From an uncultured Lachnospiraceae bacterium (GTDB lineage Bacteria; Bacillota; Clostridia; Lachnospirales; Lachnospiraceae), in assembly GCA_903789615.1 (NCBI GenBank), contig CAIFEV010000001.1:248001-312000 (forward strand): a stretch of 64,000 bases of DNA, in the 5' to 3' direction. Each line of letters begins with the position of its first letter. Positions within the stretch are counted from its first letter, which is position 1. The position numbers and the translations under genes are program-made. This document shows positions 1-8,099 of the stretch, piece by piece. A model generated the notes under the pieces. It worked only from the letters and a program-made list of their open reading frames with translations. It searched no databases and was not told the origin of the DNA.

Positions 1-1
1 C

Positions 2-412
2 GATACGAAGGAAGAGGCTGATTCCTTGATTTTTCCGGAAAACACGGATGTCACGATCGTCTCGCAGACAACATTTAATCTTCAGAAATTTGAAGAAATT
101 GTTGAAATCATAAGAGCTAAAGGGTACAATACTAACGTATGTAATACTATATGCAGTGCGACGGAGGAACGCCAGACTGAAGCCCGCCGGATTGCAGCAA
201 CTGTTGACGCGATGATTGTAATCGGCGGTAAGAAGAGCTCCAATACCCGGAAGCTTTACGAGATTTGCAAGAGGGAGTGCCCTGAGACTTATCTTATTCA
301 GACATTTGCCGACCTGAATCTTATTTCTCTGGCGAAGGCAGACAGCATCGGTATTACTGCAGGGGCATCGACCCCTAATACAATTATCGAGGAGGTTTTA
401 CACAATGTCTGA
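2..412 (+). CDS. ispH: 4-hydroxy-3-methylbut-2-enyl diphosphate reductase IspH, C-terminal part
   Basis: The frame is open from base 2, so the N-terminal half lies outside the window. IspH is a cytosolic [4Fe-4S] enzyme that makes isopentenyl and dimethylallyl diphosphate in the last step of the MEP pathway. The visible part carries the family hallmarks SQTTFN, the cluster-ligand cysteine in NTICSATEERQ, the substrate-binding IGGKKSSNT and the terminal GITAGASTPN. It stops 8 bases inside the following S1 gene. In many Clostridia IspH and the S1 protein form one fused polypeptide; here they are in different frames. Identification is firm; only the start is missing. Confidence 0.95.
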   Translation, partial: DTKEEADSLIFPENTDVTIVSQTTFNLQKFEEIVEIIRAKGYNTNVCNTICSATEERQTEARRIAATVDAMIVIGGKKSSNTRKLYEICKRECPETYLIQTFADLNLISLAKADSIGITAGASTPNTIIEEVLHNV

Positions 413-1595
413 AGAAATGGATTTTGGAAAGCTGCTGGAGGAGCAGGGCATGAAGAACATCCACAACGGTGAAGTCCTTGACGGAACGGTTGTGCAGGTG
501 AACGAAGATGCAATTCTCCTTGACATCGGCTACAAATCAGACGGCAAAGTTGTAAAGAAAGAGTATACACAGGATAATGACGCCAGGCTTGAGGATCTGG
601 TAAAGCCGGGCGATACGATTCGCGTAAAGGTTCTTAAGACGAATGACGGCGACGGTTACGTTGCGCTCTCCTACCTGAGAGCAAGAGAGACTTCCAATGA
701 GGAGCTTGAGAAGGCGTACAAGGATCACACAACCGTAACGGGCAAGGTCATGGACGCGCACAAGGGTCTGTCCGTGATCGTGAGCGGCACGAGAGTCTTC
801 ATCCCGGCCAGCCTCGTTGATGATCACTATGTGAAGGATCTCAACCAGTTCGTCGGCAAGGAGATCGAGTTCTACGTAAGCGAGTACGCGCCGGAAGAGA
901 GACGCATCATCGGCAACCGCAAGGAGCTGATTCTCGAGCAGTATGAGCAGAAGAAGCAGCAGTTCCTGGCTGAGCACAAGCCGGGCGATGTCGTTGAGGG
1001 CAAGGTCAAGAGAGTTGAGTCGTTCGGTGCATTTATCGATCTGGGCGGATTCGACGGACTTCTTCACATCTCCGAGATGGGCTGGGGCCGCACGGAGCGC
1101 ACAACCGACAAGTACCATGAAGGCGATGTCGTAAAGTGCTTCATCAAGGACATCAAGGAAGTCGAGAAGAAGGGCAAGAGAAGAGGCAAGAAGGCAGAGG
1201 AGCAGCCGGCTGAGGAAGAGGCGGATGCAGCAAAGAAGGATACCCAGAAGACTCTGCAGATTGCCCTTTCCACAAAGTTCCCGTCGGATGATCCGTGGCT
1301 TCATATCGAAGAGAAGTTCCCGGTCGGCTCCGTTGTAGAGGGCAAGGTTGCAAGAATCAAAGAGTACGGCGCGTTCGTTGAGCTGGCTCCGGGAATTGAC
1401 GGCCTCGTTCACATCTCCGAGATCTCCCACAACCACGTTGATACGGTTGACAGCGTTCTGAAGGTTGGCCAGGCTGTAAAGGTTATGGTCAAGGAGATCA
1501 AGGACGGCAACAAGATCGACCTCTCCATGAAGGATGCGGAAGATCAGGGCCTGACGCATTACTCCACCGAGGAGAACGAGAACGAAGAGAACTGA
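405..1595 (+). CDS. rpsA: S1 RNA-binding domain protein (ribosomal protein S1 homologue)
   Basis: A 396-residue protein with four S1 (OB-fold) repeats at about residues 20-95, 108-175, 194-291 and 307-377. The last two have the classic GAF(I/V)-DGL(L/V)HISE signature. S1 proteins bind mRNA and aid translation initiation. The start is ATG 405, with GGAGG at 391-395 inside the end of ispH, so the two genes are translationally coupled. A lysine- and glutamate-rich insertion (residues 252-281) splits the end of the third S1 fold. The length fits low-GC Gram-positive S1 homologues rather than the six-repeat E. coli protein. The tail is acidic (NENEEN). Confidence 0.92.
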   Translation: MSEEMDFGKLLEEQGMKNIHNGEVLDGTVVQVNEDAILLDIGYKSDGKVVKKEYTQDNDARLEDLVKPGDTIRVKVLKTNDGDGYVALSYLRARETSNEELEKAYKDHTTVTGKVMDAHKGLSVIVSGTRVFIPASLVDDHYVKDLNQFVGKEIEFYVSEYAPEERRIIGNRKELILEQYEQKKQQFLAEHKPGDVVEGKVKRVESFGAFIDLGGFDGLLHISEMGWGRTERTTDKYHEGDVVKCFIKDIKEVEKKGKRRGKKAEEQPAEEEADAAKKDTQKTLQIALSTKFPSDDPWLHIEEKFPVGSVVEGKVARIKEYGAFVELAPGIDGLVHISEISHNHVDTVDSVLKVGQAVKVMVKEIKDGNKIDLSMKDAEDQGLTHYSTEENENEEN

Positions 1596-1634
1596 GCTTT
1601 CCGGAAGATCCGGAGAGAAACACTCTGACATGTG

Positions 1635-1680
1635 AAAAAGTCTTTACTCTTGTATACGTACAGGAGTAAAGACTTTTTTT
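1635..1680. terminator. Bidirectional intrinsic terminator between rpsA and ylmH
   Basis: A near-perfect hairpin pairs 1635-1654 with 1659-1678 around the stable tetraloop TACG, with one G-U pair. A T-run (1674-1680) follows on the plus strand and the A-run 1635-1639 supplies U residues for the opposite strand. It sits between two convergent genes, so it can serve both. Confidence 0.9.
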
Positions 1681-1711
1681 AATGGCTTTTGTGAAGGAAA
1701 CTGCAGAGATT

Positions 1712-2467
1712 TCAGATATATCTTAAGCCCTCGATGCGGGCTCTCCCAGATCTGGTTTCCCCCTGCAGGTCACCGATCTGAAAGCGTCCGATGTGCCGGA
1801 TGACGAGCGTGTCTCCTGGAACGCATTTTTTTGAGCCGTCGGTCACTTCGGCACCGTTTACAAAGATTTCGCCCCGGCGGAAACGGGAGAGGACGGCGGA
1901 TCTGGATTCATGGGTCAGAGCCGCCGCTACGGCGTCAAGCCGCAGGGAGGCAGCGACGAAGGAAAAAGCTTCTGTGACCGGCCTGAAACCATCCGGAAGG
2001 GATGGAATCTCCTGCACCGTGACGAGGGTGTGCTTAACCTGCGTGAGATTTGTCTTTAAATACCCGGACATACTGTCCAGGCAGAATACGCAGCACACCG
2101 AATCCTTCACGAGAAGATCGCCCAGAACTTCCCGGCGGATGCCAAGACCCATCAGCGATCCGAGAAAATCCCGGTGCGAGAGCACTTCGGCAAATTTAGG
2201 CGCAGCCGGCCGGATCTCAAGAAGCACGATGGGTGGCGCCGGCGGATAACCGAGCTGCTCTTCGGAACCGAAGATGACAAGCTGGTGTTCTGCCTGCGGA
2301 TACCCGCCCCACAGGCAGGAGGGAACTGCCGTCAGTTCGCGGGTGAGACTTTTGTACAGGCTGACGCCCTGAAGATCCAGAAAATCCGTGTATATATACG
2401 TCTCGTACTGTGCGGCGCGCCGGCAGGCGTCGTTTAGCCTGGCGCTAAGCGGGGAATTATTTGCCAT
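1712..2467 (-). CDS. ylmH: YlmH-family S4-domain RNA-binding protein
   Basis: A 251-residue protein of the YlmH/RqcP2-like family. The C-terminal third (about residues 175-235, from RLDAVAAALTHESRS to PGDTLVIRH) is an S4 RNA-binding domain. The N-terminal part matches the YlmH module with the FLGSLMGLGIRREVLGDLLV stretch. Known homologues bind the 50S subunit and act in ribosome-associated quality control or near the cell-division cluster. It stands alone on the minus strand, divergent from rnf and convergent with rpsA. On its strand AAAGGA lies 6-11 bases before ATG. A TATAAT (2524-2519) lies upstream but has no good -35. Confidence 0.85.
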   Translation of the reverse strand: MANNSPLSARLNDACRRAAQYETYIYTDFLDLQGVSLYKSLTRELTAVPSCLWGGYPQAEHQLVIFGSEEQLGYPPAPPIVLLEIRPAAPKFAEVLSHRDFLGSLMGLGIRREVLGDLLVKDSVCCVFCLDSMSGYLKTNLTQVKHTLVTVQEIPSLPDGFRPVTEAFSFVAASLRLDAVAAALTHESRSAVLSRFRRGEIFVNGAEVTDGSKKCVPGDTLVIRHIGRFQIGDLQGETRSGRARIEGLRYI

Positions 2468-2497
2468 TCTTAGTCCTTTTGCCTGAAAATAGAGGCT

Positions 2498-2526
2498 TTG
2501 TGTGGAAAAGCTTGTTCAATTATAGT
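2498..2526 (+). promoter_or_regulatory. Putative promoter of the rnf operon
   Basis: TTGTGT (2498-2503), a 17-base spacer and TATAGT (2521-2526). The -10 overlaps a TATAAT on the opposite strand (2524-2519) that could serve ylmH, so the two divergent units may compete for polymerase. Confidence 0.45.
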
Positions 2527-2546
2527 AAAATGCATGGTAATTTCCG

Positions 2547-2574
2547 GACGTGGTGTCCGTATAAACACCATGTC
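2547..2574 (+). promoter_or_regulatory. Hairpin in the rnf 5' leader
   Basis: A 10-bp stem (2547-2556 with 2565-2574, one G-T pair) closes an 8-base loop. It lies between the promoter and the rnfC ribosome-binding site. No U-tract follows, so it is not a terminator as read; a leader or RNA-stability role is possible. Confidence 0.4.
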
Positions 2575-2602
2575 TTTCAGTACTATATTGCAGGAGGGGA
2601 CT

Positions 2603-3973
2603 GTGCGCAAGAGAACGTTTAAGGGCGGAATCCATCCTTTTGAAGGGAAGGAACTCTCACGGGAGCAGAAAACCGTGATGCTTCCTGCCGATGAGGAGAT
2701 GGTTTTTCCGCTGTCTCAGTCAATCGGAGCACCTTCAAAGCCGGTTGTGGCCAAAGGGGATCACGTGCTCCGGGGACAGCTTCTGGCCGAACCGGGAGGC
2801 TTCGTCTCATCGGCGATCCATTCGAGCGTTTCCGGGACCGTCAGGGCAATCGAACCCAGAACACTGGCAACGGGCGGAAAATGCATGTCCGTTGTGATTG
2901 AAAACGACGGGAAAGAAGAGGAAACGGAGTTTCATCCCGCTTCGCTTGAATCCCTCACAAAAGAGGAGATCCTGCGGCGGGTTTGCGACGGCGGAGTCGT
3001 TGGCATGGGCGGCGCCGGTTTTCCGACTGCCGTCAAACTTGCACCGAAGAATCCGGAAAAAATTGACGCTGTCATTGTGAACGGTGCGGAGTGCGAGCCG
3101 TATCTGACCAGTGATTTCCGGAGAATGCTGGAGGACGGCGAGGCACTGGTGCAGGGGCTTCAGGTGATTCTGAAACTCTTTGACAGCGCAAAAGGATATT
3201 TTGCAATCGAGGACAACAAGCCGGAAGCGATTGCCCATATGCGGAAACTGACGGAGGGGATGGAGCGCATCCGTGTTGTCCCGCTTAAAACCAAGTATCC
3301 GCAGGGCGGTGAACGCACGATCATCAAAGCGGTAACAGGACGGGAACTGAATTCAAAGATGCTCCCGGCGGATGTAGGCGCGATTGTTGACAACGTGGAC
3401 ACCGTGTATTCCATAAAGCGGGCGGTTCTTGACGGCATGCCGCTGATGGAGCGTATCATCACGGTGACGGGAGACGGCGTAAAAGAACCGAAGAACATGC
3501 GCGTACATCTCGGGACCAGCTATGCATCGGCTCTGAAAGCGGCCGGCGGGGCTGTCGGAACGCCGGAAAAGTTCATCAGCGGCGGACCGATGATGGGATT
3601 TGCGATGTACAGTCTCGATGTCCCGCTCGTGAAGGGCTCTTCCTGCCTGCTGGTATTTGAGAAGGACCCCGTGAGCCGCCTGCAGGAATCAGCCTGCATA
3701 AACTGCGGCCGCTGTGCAGCCGGATGTCCGGAGCGTCTGCTTCCGGCAAGACTGGCGGACTGTTCGGCGAGAGGTGACCTCGCGTCTTTTGACAGGCTGC
3801 ACGGTCTGGAGTGTGTGGAGTGCGGAAGCTGTTCCTGGAGCTGTCCGGCAAAACGGCCGCTGACGCAGCTGATCAAGTCGGCGAGGCGCCAGCTTTTGGC
3901 GGAAAAGAAAAAGGCTGCCATGCAGGCAAAGGCACAGGCGGCAGAGAAAGGTGGGCAGATAAGGAATGGATGA
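2603..3973 (+). CDS. rnfC: Rnf electron transport complex subunit C
   Basis: The peripheral RnfC subunit, which passes electrons between NAD(H) and the membrane part of the Na+/H+-translocating ferredoxin:NAD+ oxidoreductase. The GTG start at 2603 is chosen because AGGAGGGG (2592-2599) precedes it and translation begins VRKRTFKGGIHP, as in homologues; this gives 456 residues. An in-frame open stretch back to 2498 has no such signal. The flavin/NAD-binding region has GMGGAGFPTAVKL, and an SLBB fold follows. Two [4Fe-4S] motifs are visible near the C-terminus: CINCGRCAAGCP and CVECGSCSWSCP. It is first in rnfCDGEAB and overlaps rnfD by 8 bases. Confidence 0.95.
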   Translation: MRKRTFKGGIHPFEGKELSREQKTVMLPADEEMVFPLSQSIGAPSKPVVAKGDHVLRGQLLAEPGGFVSSAIHSSVSGTVRAIEPRTLATGGKCMSVVIENDGKEEETEFHPASLESLTKEEILRRVCDGGVVGMGGAGFPTAVKLAPKNPEKIDAVIVNGAECEPYLTSDFRRMLEDGEALVQGLQVILKLFDSAKGYFAIEDNKPEAIAHMRKLTEGMERIRVVPLKTKYPQGGERTIIKAVTGRELNSKMLPADVGAIVDNVDTVYSIKRAVLDGMPLMERIITVTGDGVKEPKNMRVHLGTSYASALKAAGGAVGTPEKFISGGPMMGFAMYSLDVPLVKGSSCLLVFEKDPVSRLQESACINCGRCAAGCPERLLPARLADCSARGDLASFDRLHGLECVECGSCSWSCPAKRPLTQLIKSARRQLLAEKKKAAMQAKAQAAEKGGQIRNG

Positions 3974-4937
3974 ATTCAACGTATCGGCGAATCCGCACTT
4001 CAGAAGTCCGATGACGACCGGTTCCATTATGCGCGACGTGCTGCTCGCGCTGACGCCGGCGGCGCTTTTTGGTATTTACAATTTCGGGGCTCCGGCTCTT
4101 ATTCGCATCGTCGTGAGCATCGCTGTCTGCGTGCTTGCCGAGTACCTGTTCCAGAGAGGCATGAAGCGGCCGGTGACGGTGAGCGACGGCTCGGCGGCGG
4201 TGACAGGACTGCTGCTTGCCATGAACATTCCGTCGACGCTTCCGATCGCCATGCTGATTGCGGGAGACGTGTTCGCGATCATTATCGTGAAGCAGCTGTT
4301 CGGCGGCATCGGGCAGAATTTCATGAACCCGGCACTGGCGGCGCGCTGCTTTCTGCTCATATCCTTCCCGGCGGCGATGACCGGCTTCGTGTACAACGGT
4401 GTCAGCTCTGCGACGCCTCTTGCCATCCTTAAGCCGGGCGCAGACGCGGCGGAAGGAACGGTGTCGCTTGCAGCCGAATTCCTCGGCACGACCGGCGGCA
4501 CCATCGGTGAGACGTCGGCGCTGGCGCTTCTCATCGGAGCCGTATACCTGCTCGCCCGGAGAGAGATTTCCTGGAGAATTCCGGCGGCGTATATCGGCAC
4601 ATTTGCCATTCTGGTGTTTTTCCTGGCGCCGGGGCATTCGTTTGACGCGCTGTATCTGGCGGAGGAACTCTGCGGCGGCGGCCTGATGCTCGGGGCTTTC
4701 TTCATGGCGACCGACTATGTGACGAGCCCGGACACACCGGCCGGAAAGCTGATTTTCGGCGCGCTGGCGGGGTTCCTGACATTTATCTTCCGTATGTTCG
4801 GCGGCTCGGCAGAAGGCGTTTCCTACGCAATCATCTTCAGCAACCTGCTGGTTCCTCTGATCGAGCGCGCGACTGTTCCGAAGCCGTTCGGATACCGGAA
4901 GCCGGAAAAGACTGAAGCGGCCGGAAAGGAGGCGTGA
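3966..4937 (+). CDS. rnfD: Rnf electron transport complex subunit D
   Basis: A 323-residue integral membrane subunit of the RnfD/NqrB family with about nine or ten hydrophobic segments. The covalent-flavin motif reads SSAT at residues 147-150, so Thr150 should carry FMN through a phosphoester bond. NPALAARCF and the N-terminal NPHFRSPMTT are typical of RnfD. The ATG at 3966 lies inside the end of rnfC, so translation is coupled. A flavin transferase (ApbE) is needed for such attachment, but no apbE gene is in this window. Confidence 0.95.
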   Translation: MDEFNVSANPHFRSPMTTGSIMRDVLLALTPAALFGIYNFGAPALIRIVVSIAVCVLAEYLFQRGMKRPVTVSDGSAAVTGLLLAMNIPSTLPIAMLIAGDVFAIIIVKQLFGGIGQNFMNPALAARCFLLISFPAAMTGFVYNGVSSATPLAILKPGADAAEGTVSLAAEFLGTTGGTIGETSALALLIGAVYLLARREISWRIPAAYIGTFAILVFFLAPGHSFDALYLAEELCGGGLMLGAFFMATDYVTSPDTPAGKLIFGALAGFLTFIFRMFGGSAEGVSYAIIFSNLLVPLIERATVPKPFGYRKPEKTEAAGKEA

Positions 4938-4940
4938 GAG

Positions 4941-5597
4941 ATGAAAAATCCGATCGTAAAAGATGCGATGCGTCTGTTCATCATCACTCTTATTTCGGGC
5001 ATTATTCTGGGATTCTTCTACGACCTGACCAAGGGACCGATCGCCGCGCAGGAGGAGAAGACCAGGACACAGGCTTATCAGGCGGTGCTTCCGGACGCGG
5101 ACAAGTTTGAGGCTGCCGCGGACACGGCCTATTCGACGGACATCGAAGCGCAGATGAGGCCGTTTTTAAATGAGGCCGGCTACACAAGTGATTCCATCAC
5201 CGGCCTTGTCATCGCCTCGACAGGCGGGAAGTATTCCGGTGTTGTGGTGACTGTCACGGCGCACGACGGATACGGCGGGGACATACAGTTTTCTGTCGGA
5301 ATCAAACCGGACGGAACGATCGGCGGAATCTCCATTCTGTCAATCTCCGAGACAGCCGGACTCGGAATGCGGGCCAAGGCGGATCCGTCTTTCCTGTCCC
5401 AGTGGACCGGTATGAAGCAGGACAGCTTTGATCTCGTGAAGAGCGGAGGGGATCCGGCAAGCGGGACGGTGGACGCGATCAGCGGCTCGACCGTGACTTC
5501 CAAAGCGTTCCAGCGCGGCATCAATGCGGCGCTCATCGCGTTTAAGAATCTGCAGGATAACGGCATTTCGACAGCGGGAGGTGTTACCATTGGCTGA
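4941..5597 (+). CDS. rnfG: Rnf electron transport complex subunit G
   Basis: A 218-residue protein with one N-terminal membrane helix (about residues 12-28) and an extracytoplasmic FMN-binding domain of the RnfG/NqrC family. The flavin attachment motif is SGSTVTS at 181-187, putting FMN on Thr184; the more common form is SGAT. ETAGLGMRA, conserved in the family, precedes it. It starts 3 bases after rnfD, and GGAGGCGTGAGAG supplies the ribosome-binding site. Its end overlaps the rnfE start. Confidence 0.94.
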   Translation: MKNPIVKDAMRLFIITLISGIILGFFYDLTKGPIAAQEEKTRTQAYQAVLPDADKFEAAADTAYSTDIEAQMRPFLNEAGYTSDSITGLVIASTGGKYSGVVVTVTAHDGYGGDIQFSVGIKPDGTIGGISILSISETAGLGMRAKADPSFLSQWTGMKQDSFDLVKSGGDPASGTVDAISGSTVTSKAFQRGINAALIAFKNLQDNGISTAGGVTIG

Positions 5598-6264
5598 CAA
5601 AAAGGAATCCATGGCTTCCCGGGGCAGGGAGCGGCTGTATAACGGCATTATCAAAGAGAATCCGACACTTGTCCTGATCCTGGGCATGTGCCCGACGCTG
5701 GCGGTCACGACATCGGCGATCAACGGCATCGGCATGGGACTTTCCACAACGGTGGTCCTGCTGCTCTCCAACACTCTGATCTCCATGCTGCGCAAATTCA
5801 TCCCGGACCGGGTCCGGATGCCCGCCTACATTGTCATCGTGGCGTCCCTTGTGACGGTGGTCCAGTTCCTGCTGGAAGCGTATGTTCCGGACCTGTATGA
5901 TTCACTGGGCATCTACATTCCTCTTATCGTCGTGAACTGCATTATCCTGGGCCGCGCGGAGGCCTACGCATCCAAGAACCCGGTGTTCCCGTCCGCGATG
6001 GACGGCCTGGGCATGGGGCTTGGATTTACGTGTTCCCTCACGATCCTCGGCATGATCCGCGAGCTGCTCGGCGCCGGGACGTTCCTGTCAGATGGCGCGT
6101 CCGCCGTATTTACGATCCCCCAGTCCGTTTACACGCCGGCCAACATCTTCATCCTGGCGCCGGGGGCGTTCATCGTACTGGCCTTTATTATCGCCATCCG
6201 CAACCGGGTCATCCGGAAGAATCAGGAGAAGAAAGCGCGTGAGAGCAGAAAGGAGAGCGCCTGA
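5590..6264 (+). CDS. rnfE: Rnf electron transport complex subunit E
   Basis: A 224-residue, six-helix membrane subunit of the RnfE/NqrD family, which with RnfA forms the inverted-repeat core of the complex. The start chosen is TTG 5590, because GGGAGGTG (5576-5583) is spaced 6 bases before it and the product begins MADKKES. The first ATG would be 5611 and lacks such spacing. Motifs such as KENPTLVLILGMCPTLAVT and GRAEAYASKNPV are diagnostic. It overlaps rnfG by 8 bases and rnfA by 1 base. Confidence 0.93.
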   Translation: MADKKESMASRGRERLYNGIIKENPTLVLILGMCPTLAVTTSAINGIGMGLSTTVVLLLSNTLISMLRKFIPDRVRMPAYIVIVASLVTVVQFLLEAYVPDLYDSLGIYIPLIVVNCIILGRAEAYASKNPVFPSAMDGLGMGLGFTCSLTILGMIRELLGAGTFLSDGASAVFTIPQSVYTPANIFILAPGAFIVLAFIIAIRNRVIRKNQEKKARESRKESA

Positions 6265-6836
6265 TGAAACTGCTTGTCATTGCTGTGAGCGCGGCGCTTG
6301 TCAATAACGTCGTGCTCAGCAGATTCCTTGGACTCTGCCCGTTCCTGGGCGTCTCCAAGTCCATAAAAACGGCGGCCGGCATGGGCGCTGCCGTCATCGC
6401 GGTCGTCACGGTTTCCTCGTCGATCTGCAGTCTGCTGTATGACTATCTTCTGGTGCCGCTTGATCTGGTCTATCTGAACACCATCGTGTTCATTCTGATC
6501 ATCGCCGCACTGGTGCAGTTCGTGGAGATGGTCCTCAAGAAAAAGAGCCATGCTCTGTATGAGTCCCTGGGCGTATATCTTCCGCTGATTACCACCAACT
6601 GCTGCGTGCTCGGCACGGCTCTGACCAATGTGCAGGATTCGTACGGACTGGCGGAGTCGGTTGTCAACGGCTTCGGCACGTCCGCGGGCTTCTGTATTGC
6701 GATCATCCTGATGGCCGGAATCCGTGAGAAGACACAGTACAACAATGTGCCGGAGAGTTTCAAAGGCATGCCGATCGTGCTTCTGACAGCCGGACTGATG
6801 TCGATTGCGTTCTTCGGGTTCGCGGGAATCATGTGA
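6264..6836 (+). CDS. rnfA: Rnf electron transport complex subunit A
   Basis: A 190-residue hydrophobic protein of the RnfA/NqrE family, paralogous and topologically inverted relative to RnfE. Characteristic stretches are NNVVLSRFLGLCPFLGVS and LPLITTNCCVLG, whose cysteine is thought to hold an intramembrane iron-sulfur site in Rnf/Nqr complexes. Six membrane segments are visible. The start codon overlaps the rnfE stop in TGATG, with AAGGAGAG upstream. Confidence 0.95.
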   Translation: MKLLVIAVSAALVNNVVLSRFLGLCPFLGVSKSIKTAAGMGAAVIAVVTVSSSICSLLYDYLLVPLDLVYLNTIVFILIIAALVQFVEMVLKKKSHALYESLGVYLPLITTNCCVLGTALTNVQDSYGLAESVVNGFGTSAGFCIAIILMAGIREKTQYNNVPESFKGMPIVLLTAGLMSIAFFGFAGIM

Positions 6837-6865
6837 GTGACGTAAGGACCTTTCAGGAGAAAAGT

Positions 6866-7660
6866 ATGAGTGGAATTATCATCGCCGCTGTTGTCGTGGG
6901 CGGCACAGGACTGGCGCTGGGCTTCTTCCTGAGCATCATGGGCAAGAAGTTCGAGGTGCCGGTTGACGAAAAAGAAGCGAAGGTGCGGGAACTTCTGCCC
7001 GGAAACAACTGCGGCGGATGCGGGTTCGCGGGATGCGATGCGTGTGCGAAGGCGATCGCAGACGGCAGCGCGCCTGCCGGTGCCTGCCCGGTCGGCGGCG
7101 AGCCGGTCGCAAAACAGATCGCGCAGATTATGGGAAGCAGTGCCGGGGCGATGAAACGTATGACCGCGTGGGTTTGCTGCGGGGGCGACTGTGAGAAGGC
7201 GCCGGCAAAGTACCGCTATTCCGGTGTTCAGGACTGCTCCGTCATGCCGTTTCTTCCGGATGGCGGCCCGAAGGCCTGCACCTATGGCTGCCTGGGATTT
7301 GGCAGCTGCGTGAAGGCCTGTGAATTTGACGCGATCCATGTACAAAACGGCGTGGCCGTCGTTGACAGAGAAAAGTGCAGGGCCTGCGGCAAATGTGTGG
7401 CGGCCTGCCCGCGCCGTCTGATCCGTATGGTGCCCTACGACAATCAGTACGTCGTTGACTGCATGTCAAAGGACAAGGGGAAGGACACCATGGCGGTCTG
7501 CAAGACCGGCTGCATCGGATGCCGGATCTGCGAGAAAAACTGTCCGGCCGATGCGGTGCACGTAAACGACAATCTTGCGGCCATCGACTATGACAAATGC
7601 AAAAACTGCGGCATATGTGCGCAGAAGTGCCCGAGAAAGATCATCGTGCAGCGCTTCTGA
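6866..7660 (+). CDS. rnfB: Rnf electron transport complex subunit B (ferredoxin-like)
   Basis: A 264-residue ferredoxin-type subunit that accepts electrons from reduced ferredoxin. One N-terminal membrane anchor (about 3-23) is followed by the RnfB motif GNNCGGCGFAGC with its downstream cysteine. Further cysteine clusters include CRACGKCVAACP, CIGCRICEKNCP and CKNCGICAQKCP, giving several [4Fe-4S] sites. ATG 6866 is preferred over an in-frame GTG at 6833 because CAGGAGAA lies just upstream and the anchor then starts at the N-terminus. It closes the rnfCDGEAB block. Confidence 0.95.
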   Translation: MSGIIIAAVVVGGTGLALGFFLSIMGKKFEVPVDEKEAKVRELLPGNNCGGCGFAGCDACAKAIADGSAPAGACPVGGEPVAKQIAQIMGSSAGAMKRMTAWVCCGGDCEKAPAKYRYSGVQDCSVMPFLPDGGPKACTYGCLGFGSCVKACEFDAIHVQNGVAVVDREKCRACGKCVAACPRRLIRMVPYDNQYVVDCMSKDKGKDTMAVCKTGCIGCRICEKNCPADAVHVNDNLAAIDYDKCKNCGICAQKCPRKIIVQRF

Positions 7661-7682
7661 GACGATTCGGAAAGGTGAGTGC

Positions 7683-8099
7683 TTGAAAGGCAGCGGCAGA
7701 AGAAATGCGGTGAAGACCATCAAAAAGGCAGATATTATCCTGATTGCGGTCCTGGCCGGTGTCCTTGCCGTCATCGCTCTCCTTCTGGCGGACAGGCAGA
7801 TACTGGCTCTTCCGGGAAGCCGGCAGGGAGCGCAGGTTGAAATTACGCTGGAAGGCAGGACGACGCTGTATCCGCTTGACAGGGACGCCCGGTTTACGCT
7901 CACGGCTTCTTCCGGCGGAACGAACACCGTTGTCATCAAAGACGGGGAAGTGAGAGTCACGGAGGCTGACTGTCCGGACAGGATCTGTGTTACAATGGGA
8001 GCGATAAGCCGGACCGGTCAGACGATTGTCTGCATGCCGCATCAGCTGGTCATCCGCATTACCTCTGATGAGCAGGAAATCGACGGAGTAGCGCAGTGA
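7683..8099 (+). CDS. NusG domain II (NusG_II)-containing membrane-anchored protein
   Basis: A 138-residue protein with an N-terminal membrane helix (KADIILIAVLAGVLAVIALLL) and a compact extracytoplasmic beta domain ending in CPDRICVTMGAISRTGQTIVCMPHQLVI, the signature of the NusG_II family. Two cysteines are close together and two more flank the motif. Function is unknown, but the family is often found beside rnf and the HepI/Gx-type protein, as here. The start is uncertain: TTG 7683 has AGGTGA upstream, and GTG 7710 is the alternative. It overlaps the next gene by 4 bases. Confidence 0.8.
   Translation: MKGSGRRNAVKTIKKADIILIAVLAGVLAVIALLLADRQILALPGSRQGAQVEITLEGRTTLYPLDRDARFTLTASSGGTNTVVIKDGEVRVTEADCPDRICVTMGAISRTGQTIVCMPHQLVIRITSDEQEIDGVAQ

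Noticed and set aside
405-412. Sequencing frameshift splitting an ispH-rpsA fusion
   Set aside because: The S1 gene has its own ATG and well-placed GGAGG, and the ispH stop codon falls at a natural C-terminus, so two real genes are more likely; raw reads would settle it.
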